From NCBI RefSeq assembly GCF_004118155.1, contig NZ_SAIQ01000001.1, positions 1,240,001 through 1,304,000 on the forward strand: DNA of 64,000 nt, written 5' to 3'. Made by a program: the position numbers and the translations under genes. Source of the DNA: Edaphocola flava (GTDB lineage: Bacteria; Bacteroidota; Bacteroidia; Chitinophagales; Chitinophagaceae). Shown here piece by piece: positions 58,812 through 64,000 of this stretch. Within the stretch, counting starts at the first letter, position 1. Each line of letters starts with the position of its first letter. A model generated the notes under the pieces. It was not told the DNA's origin, ran no database searches, and was given only the letters and a program-made list of their open reading frames with translations.

Positions 58812-59660
58812 TTATTTAGTTCCGAACCATTCGATGGTATCGGTCAGTTTTTGCTTCAGGTCATGACGATCTACGATGAAATCCAGGAAACCGTGCTCTA
58901 CCAGGAATTCAGAACGCTGGAAACCTGCAGGCAGATCTTTACGGATTGTTTCCTTAATGATACGAGGACCCGCAAATCCGATCAGTGCTTTAGGCTCAGC
59001 AATATTAATATCGCCCAGCATTGCAAATGATGCGGTAACACCACCTGTGGTAGGATCGGTCAGTAATGAGATATAAGGCAGCTTTGCATTAGCCAGCTGA
59101 GTCAGCTTCGCAGATGTTTTAGCCATCTGCATCAGGGAGAATGCACTTTCCATCATACGCGCACCACCAGATTTACTGATGATCATGAAGGCGTGCTTGT
59201 GTTTGATCGCATAATCAATAGCACGGGAAATCTTCTCTCCTACAACAGAACCCATAGAACCACCGATGAAGTTGAAGTTCATACAAGCGATTACCAGTTT
59301 TTTACCGTTTACATCACCTACACCTACAGTCATAGCATCTTTCAGGCCAGTCTGTCTTTGTGCAGCACTCAATCTTGCAGAATAAGGCTTCACATCTTCA
59401 AACTGTAAGAAGTCTTTTGGTGCGATGTTGGCAAACAGTTCTTCAAATTTTCCGTCATCAAAAAGAATATCGAAATATTGAGGAGCATTTATTCTGTTAT
59501 GAAACTGACACTTAGGGCATACAAACAGATTCTCTACCAGAACGTCGGTGGTATATGTTTCTTTACAGGAAGAACATTTATGCCATAAGCCGTCCGGTAC
59601 TTCTTTTTTCTCTTTAGTATCTGTCGAAATACCTTTTGTAATTCTTTTAAACCAAGTCAT
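58812..59660 (-). CDS. accD: Acetyl-CoA carboxylase carboxyltransferase subunit beta
   Basis: 282 aa. N-terminal zinc ribbon ([23 protein letters not shown]), then the crotonase-like carboxyltransferase domain: [74 protein letters not shown]. Works with AccA to transfer CO2 to acetyl-CoA, first step of fatty-acid synthesis. Full length. Minus-strand TATCTTTG lies 39 nt upstream. Confidence 0.97.
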   Translation of the reverse strand: MTWFKRITKGISTDTKEKKEVPDGLWHKCSSCKETYTTDVLVENLFVCPKCQFHNRINAPQYFDILFDDGKFEELFANIAPKDFLQFEDVKPYSARLSAAQRQTGLKDAMTVGVGDVNGKKLVIACMNFNFIGGSMGSVVGEKISRAIDYAIKHKHAFMIISKSGGARMMESAFSLMQMAKTSAKLTQLANAKLPYISLLTDPTTGGVTASFAMLGDINIAEPKALIGFAGPRIIKETIRKDLPAGFQRSEFLVEHGFLDFIVDRHDLKQKLTDTIEWFGTK

Positions 59661-59698
59661 ATGATATCAGTATTCTGAACAATTAAAAATTTGGCCTG

Positions 59699-59706
59699 CA
59701 AAGATA
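59699..59706 (-). promoter_or_regulatory. TAnnTTTG -7 element of accD
   Basis: Reverse strand TATCTTTG, 38 nt before the accD ATG. Confidence 0.5.
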
Positions 59707-59726
59707 GGAGTTTCTGCAATGGTAAC

Positions 59727-60419
59727 CTATTTATCAAAAACTAATTTAAAACCAACACCATGCATGGTTTGTAACTCTACTCCCTCAATGCCTTTGATGT
59801 ACTTTCTTACCTTAGTCATAAACACGTCCATACTTCTGCCCAGGAAATAATCGTCTTTCCCCCATACATTCATCAGAATGTCTTCACGCTTCAGTACCAT
59901 GTTTTTGTTTTGTACCAGGTATTTAAACAGATCAGCTTCCTTTTGTGTTAATTGCTGAGCATGCCCCTGGTTTACCAGCAACAGATTTTCGTAATCGAAA
60001 GAACTGTTTGCGGCAAGGCCCACTATAGCATCCATCGGTTTTTCGTCCTTAGAACGTTTCAGGAATACCTCTATACGCAGCAACAGCTCTTCCATATTGA
60101 AAGGCTTTACAATATAGTCATCTCCTCCCGCTTTAAAACCGGCGATCTTATCTTCGTCCAGGTTTTTGGCAGTAAGAAACAGTATCGGAATTTTATCGTT
60201 TTTCTGTCTGATCAGGCTGGCCAGTGCCATACCATCTTTTTTAGGCAGCATAACATCCAGCAGACAAATGTCTACATTCTGGCGCATAAAAGTTTGCCAG
60301 CCATTCTCCCCATCGCTACACAATAATACTTCATAACCGCTATCCTCAAGATTGTCCTTTACCACAAAGCCTAATGATGCATCGTCTTCAACCAATAAAA
60401 TCTTCGCTTTTGCACTCAT
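59727..60419 (-). CDS. OmpR-family DNA-binding response regulator
   Basis: 230 aa from ATG 60419. Receiver: ILLVEDDASLGFVVK, phosphoacceptor in ICLLDVMLPKKDG, PILFLTAKN and YIVKPFNMEELLLR. The C-terminal winged helix has LTQKEADLFKYLVQNKNMVLKREDILMNVWG and SMDVFMTKVRKYI. All active-site Asp/Lys residues are present. No histidine kinase gene lies beside it; its partner must be elsewhere. A longer TTG start would include bases up to the TAAATTTG element and is rejected. Confidence 0.94.
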   Translation of the reverse strand: MSAKAKILLVEDDASLGFVVKDNLEDSGYEVLLCSDGENGWQTFMRQNVDICLLDVMLPKKDGMALASLIRQKNDKIPILFLTAKNLDEDKIAGFKAGGDDYIVKPFNMEELLLRIEVFLKRSKDEKPMDAIVGLAANSSFDYENLLLVNQGHAQQLTQKEADLFKYLVQNKNMVLKREDILMNVWGKDDYFLGRSMDVFMTKVRKYIKGIEGVELQTMHGVGFKLVFDK

Positions 60420-60737
60420 ACTTATAATTGAAAATGTTTGTAGCAAATTTAATTAAAAATAATATTGATTGAGTCTTTTTGGTCTGCGTTATTATAATAA
60501 GTATGTAATGGTGTTATAATAAGACAGTTATGACAAAAGTTAACGCTTTTTTGAGCAAATATTCGGCATTTATCTGTGTATTCTGGTATATCTGTGCTAT
60601 ATTTAGTATTGTGTAGCATGACCATGCAATACTTTCGTATTGTTTTTAGTTTGTTTTTTGGCGGGTATAGAAGCTCAAATTAATTTGCAGGCGTATTATA
60701 TAATATACACTTACCATTCATTTAAAAACTAACAATT
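60420..60737. other. Divergent intergenic region
   Basis: 318 bp between the response regulator and the OmpA-family gene. A minus-strand TAAATTTG at 60444-60451 fits a -7 element for the regulator. The remainder is A+T-rich with no gene seen; a plus-strand promoter for 60738 could not be fixed. Confidence 0.5.
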
Positions 60738-63029
60738 ATGATGAAAAAATGTACACTTACCTTGCTGGCATTAGCTGCGCTGACGCCAACAATAACAGCC
60801 CAGCACTACCTGGGTGTAGCCACAGGCAACTACCTTCCTACAAAATCAGTATTTCTGAACCCTGCACTGCTTAGTGACTCCAGGGTAAAATGGTCCATTG
60901 ATGTGATATCTGTTAATGGGGGTATTGATCAGAATTACGGTACTATTAACTCCTCAAACATCTTCAACAAACTGCTGAATGATGACAAAAATTACAATAT
61001 CGGAGATATCGTTACTAAGGGTGACCGGCAGAAATTTGATATCAACGGTCCGCTGGTGAGCGTGAATGTGCTTAACATTTATGCAAGCTTTAAAGACAAG
61101 CATAATTTCGCACTGACCAACCGCGTGCGTTTTGCCAATCAACTGAGAGATTATAACAGTGCATTTTTCAACACCATATTTTCCAGCAATAATGGGAATA
61201 TAGCAGTGAATGCACAAAACATGAACTTCAATATCAATGCCTGGACCGAAACCGGCCTGAGCTATGCAACCAATCTGTTTACCAAGCCTACCAGCTCCCT
61301 TTCATTGGGTGTTAGCCTGCGGTACCTTTCCGGTATTGGTTATGGCGGTAACAGTATACAGTCTATAGTAGGTAACTATAATGAATCCAATAAGACCATC
61401 ACGGTGCAGAGCATGAGCCTTAATGCCTCTACCAACCTGTACAATTCCAATATCCTTAACGGCAATTTTAATGACCTGTTTAATTCCATGTTCAGTGGCA
61501 AGTCTTCAGGTATTGGCGGGGATATAGGTCTGGTATATCAGTGGGCGCCGGATGCAGCTAAGTATACTTATGAAATGGATGGAAGCCCTAATCGCAGAAA
61601 CCCTGAAAAAAATATTTACAAACTGCGTTTCTCCGCATCCGTAATCGATATTGGGGCCATTGCTTATAAGGATTCCCGTAACTATGGTGTTTCGGGCATT
61701 GGTACCCTTAATGTAGATAGCCTTGGCGATAAGTTCAATAATTATGATGAGCTGAAAAGCTATATGGCTTCAAGAGGGTTTACTATAAACGATGGTGCAG
61801 CAACCAGGACACGCATCAATATGCCGACCAGCCTGGTGCTGGGTGCCGACTGGAATATTAAAAACGGCTTCTATGCCAATGCTACGTTTATTGGTTCGCT
61901 GATGAAACCTGCTTATGATAATTACAGCCCTTATAACTTCTCGCAGTTGACCATAACCCCGAGATATGAAAATAAGATCTTAACGGTAGGTTTGCCGCTG
62001 ACTTATAATTTCACTTCAGAGAGCATGAAAGCTGGTTTGGGCATTCGGGTAAGCGGACTGTATTTCGGTACGGATGATGGTTTGGCTCTGCTGGGTGGTA
62101 ACTCTGCAAAAGGAGCGAATTTCTACTTCGGACTGCAGGTGCCATTCCATAAGAAAAAACTGAAAGACAGTGATGGCGATAAAGTGTCTAACAAACTGGA
62201 TAAATGTCCCGGAGAAGCCGGTATCTGGGCCAATATGGGTTGTAAACCTACCGACCGCGATAATGATGGTGTTGTAGACTCTGTAGATAAATGTCCTGAT
62301 GTAGCGGGCCTGGCCAATACTCAAGGTTGTCCCGATGCTGATCTTGATGGTATAGCAGATGGTGAGGATTTATGTCCGAATGAGGCGGGTAGCGTAGCCA
62401 CAAATGGTTGTCCTGACCGTGATGGTGATGGTGTTGCAGATAAAGACGACAAATGTCCTGATATAGCCGGCCTGGCACAGTTCCAGGGATGTAGCGATAC
62501 TGATGGAGATGGTATTGCAGACTGGGAAGATAAATGTCCTAATAATGCAGGCCCTATAGCACAACAGGGTTGTCCGGATAGCGATAATGATGGTATCGCA
62601 GACCACCTGGATAAATGCCCTACAGTACCGGGAACGGTGAATAACCACGGATGTCCTGAAGTACGTGCCGAGGTTAAAAAACGCCTGGCCTTCGCTGCCA
62701 CAGCAATCCAGTTCGAAACCGGTAAAGCGGTGATTAAGAAAACATCTTACAAACTGCTGGATGAGATCGTTGCTATACTGAACGAGTACACGGATTACAA
62801 CATGACCATTGATGGACATACTGATAATGTAGGTACTGCAGAACGTAACCTGGAGCTGTCTAAACAGCGTGCTGCTGCGGTTAAAGAATACTTTGTATCC
62901 AAAGGTATTGCCGAAGGCAGACTGTCTACTAATGGCTACGGATTGGAAAAACCAAAAGCAAGCAATAAAACAGCCGCAGGCCGTGCACAGAACAGACGTG
63001 TAGAAATGGATCTCAAACTGGCTGACTAA
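60738..63029 (+). CDS. OmpA-family outer-membrane protein with TSP3 repeats
   Basis: 763 aa. Signal peptide to about residue 21 (TPTITAQ), a barrel-like domain of about 440 residues (DUF5723-like: YLPTKSVFLNPALLSDSRVKWSID). Then about six calcium-binding thrombospondin-3 type repeats (DSDGDKVSNKLDKCPGEAG, DRDNDGVVDSVDKCPDVAG and similar), and the OmpA peptidoglycan-binding domain (IQFETGKAVIKKTSYKLLDEI...IDGHTDNVGTAERNLELSKQRA, GRAQNRRVEM). It should anchor the outer membrane to the cell wall. Antisense open frames across the repeats are shadows. Confidence 0.92.
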   Translation: MMKKCTLTLLALAALTPTITAQHYLGVATGNYLPTKSVFLNPALLSDSRVKWSIDVISVNGGIDQNYGTINSSNIFNKLLNDDKNYNIGDIVTKGDRQKFDINGPLVSVNVLNIYASFKDKHNFALTNRVRFANQLRDYNSAFFNTIFSSNNGNIAVNAQNMNFNINAWTETGLSYATNLFTKPTSSLSLGVSLRYLSGIGYGGNSIQSIVGNYNESNKTITVQSMSLNASTNLYNSNILNGNFNDLFNSMFSGKSSGIGGDIGLVYQWAPDAAKYTYEMDGSPNRRNPEKNIYKLRFSASVIDIGAIAYKDSRNYGVSGIGTLNVDSLGDKFNNYDELKSYMASRGFTINDGAATRTRINMPTSLVLGADWNIKNGFYANATFIGSLMKPAYDNYSPYNFSQLTITPRYENKILTVGLPLTYNFTSESMKAGLGIRVSGLYFGTDDGLALLGGNSAKGANFYFGLQVPFHKKKLKDSDGDKVSNKLDKCPGEAGIWANMGCKPTDRDNDGVVDSVDKCPDVAGLANTQGCPDADLDGIADGEDLCPNEAGSVATNGCPDRDGDGVADKDDKCPDIAGLAQFQGCSDTDGDGIADWEDKCPNNAGPIAQQGCPDSDNDGIADHLDKCPTVPGTVNNHGCPEVRAEVKKRLAFAATAIQFETGKAVIKKTSYKLLDEIVAILNEYTDYNMTIDGHTDNVGTAERNLELSKQRAAAVKEYFVSKGIAEGRLSTNGYGLEKPKASNKTAAGRAQNRRVEMDLKLAD

Positions 63030-63053
63030 TACAATTTTAATAAGTCTTAAAGA

Positions 63054-63089
63054 CGATAAAAGCCCCGGAATATCCGGGGCTTTTATCGT
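63054..63089. terminator. Bidirectional terminator between OmpA-family gene and ftsZ
   Basis: cgataaaagccccgga with its complement around ata. Confidence 0.92.
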
Positions 63090-63117
63090 TTTGTTTTAGT
63101 TAGAGAAAGGGTAGTAA

Positions 63118-64000
63118 TTAATCTGGCTTATTACCGTCCAGGAAAGTATTGATGGTGCTGATGTTTCCATTGCCACGCTCATCTACACGATAAGAAGATA
63201 AGAATGGTTTAGAGGATTCATCAATCGTCTCGTCTGTATTGCTGTTGCGGCGCATATACGCAGGTACATTCTCAATTTCCTCAGCATTATTGCCATGAAA
63301 GTTGAAGCTCATTCTTCTCAGGCGTTCTGCTCTTTCTTCCAGTATTTTCTTTTGCTCTTCGAAACGGTTGCGCTCTTCCATCTCATCAGGAGTCAGGTAG
63401 CGATCACCCATTTTCACACGGTTGTCAGCTGTAGGCTGCGCCGGTTGCGGCTGATATTGCGGCTGCGGAGCAGGAATCTCCTGGTTGCTTACTGTAGTAA
63501 TGGCCTGTGGTACATAGTCTACAGATTCTTCCGCCATTTTATTCGGCAGTTCCAGTTCAAAAGTATGAATCTGTTGTTCCGGTGCCGGTGGTGCAGCAGG
63601 CATATCCTCCTGTACCAGGCGCGGAGCCATAGGATCAACTGCCGGAGCAGGAGGCGCTACAGGAGCTGGTTCCGGGGCAACGGTCGCTACCGGGCTTGGT
63701 TCCGGTTGCAGGTTCATGATTACTTTTTCAGGCTCAGCTGCTTTTTGTTGCTTGGCAAGCTGGGCCATATTATCTTTAATTTCATTCTGGTGAAATCCGG
63801 TTGCAATAATGGTTACAGCGATCTCATCTCCCAGGCTTGGGTCATGACCCATACCTAAGATAATATCACAGTTATTACCAGCCTGATCCTGAACATATCC
63901 CTGGATGATATCCAGCTCGTCCAGTGTGTGCTCATGCTCACCTTGAGAAGAAGTTACATTCAGCAGGATCCATTTAGCTCCGGAGATGTCATCATCATTC
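63118..64000 (-). CDS. ftsZ: Cell division protein FtsZ, 5' part missing
   Basis: The reverse frame runs in from the right edge and stops at 63118 (about 294 codons seen). The visible part starts in the FtsZ C-terminal subdomain (GAKWILLNVTSSQG, HTLDELDIIQGYVQDQAG, CDIILGMGHDPSLGDEIAVTIIATGF). A long Pro/Ala/Glu/Gln-rich linker of about 150 residues and a charged tail ending FLDGNKPD follow. FtsZ forms the division ring. The GTP-binding half lies outside the window. The apparent short gene starting at 63852 is just an internal Met of this frame. Confidence 0.95.
   Translation of the reverse strand, partial: NDDDISGAKWILLNVTSSQGEHEHTLDELDIIQGYVQDQAGNNCDIILGMGHDPSLGDEIAVTIIATGFHQNEIKDNMAQLAKQQKAAEPEKVIMNLQPEPSPVATVAPEPAPVAPPAPAVDPMAPRLVQEDMPAAPPAPEQQIHTFELELPNKMAEESVDYVPQAITTVSNQEIPAPQPQYQPQPAQPTADNRVKMGDRYLTPDEMEERNRFEEQKKILEERAERLRRMSFNFHGNNAEEIENVPAYMRRNSNTDETIDESSKPFLSSYRVDERGNGNISTINTFLDGNKPD

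Noticed and set aside
62016-62819. Antisense frames across the TSP3 repeats
   Set aside because: Their repetitive His/Asp/Pro-rich translations mirror the repeats of the plus-strand gene.
63118-63852. Separate 244-aa gene starting at 63852
   Set aside because: The frame continues upstream to the window edge with clear FtsZ sequence, so it is the end of ftsZ.

Overview
The window is a chromosomal segment of a Bacteroidota bacterium, most likely class Chitinophagia (the class is inferred from gene content only). Supporting signs are type IX secretion (T9SS) C-terminal sorting domains on several secreted proteins, DUF3276 and DUF983 family genes, promoters of the TTG / TAnnTTTG type, almost no Shine-Dalgarno sites, and strong hairpin terminators. 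Both edges cut genes: a bestrophin-family channel on the left and ftsZ on the right.

Layout. 1-2147: 5' part of a bestrophin gene, an intergenic palindromic repeat pair, and a decayed paralogue of the next gene. 2148-10698: cell-surface cluster with a 1429-aa three-repeat T9SS protein, then two convergent two-gene operons that mirror each other around a perfect palindromic terminator. 10699-14834: a truncated copy of a downstream gene's 3' end, three small lipoprotein or secreted-protein genes, and a flippase. 14892-41601: mostly housekeeping genes (XRE/pentapeptide regulator, MepB, PhzF, P-loop kinase, two tRNA-Lys, MBL hydrolase, scpB, mlaE, tig, tRNA-Leu, ruvB, recX, DUF983, AraC regulator, apaG, rlmH, L,D-transpeptidase, T9SS metalloprotease, S4 protein, DUF3276, LMW phosphatase, CapD-type dehydratase, porin-like OMP, uppS, bamA, class D beta-lactamase).

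41683-54417 is the most notable feature: a 12.7-kb transposon with perfect 25-bp terminal inverted repeats, an exact 8-bp target duplication (TTTATTCT) and one IS1595/ISXO2-type transposase near its right end. It is visibly A+T-richer than the flanks. It carries about 17 passenger genes, nearly all of unknown function, many as single units with their own terminator. The best candidate for an undescribed system is a three-gene operon (44759-46558): a STAS-like/GHKL ATPase, a DUF4325-type STAS-like protein and a PIN-domain nuclease. This looks like a partner-switching module controlling an RNase. Other cargo includes a zinc-ribbon/DUF4145-like gene pair behind a structured leader, small charged proteins near both ends, and several secreted proteins. 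The element landed exactly at the 3' end of msrB; the target duplication restores the msrB stop codon but the insertion separates msrB from the terminator it once shared with the beta-lactamase gene.

54419-64000: msrB, dnaE, accD, an OmpR-type response regulator, an OmpA-family outer-membrane protein and the 3' part of ftsZ. All readings were made by eye; family names rest on motifs I could recognise, not on database searches.
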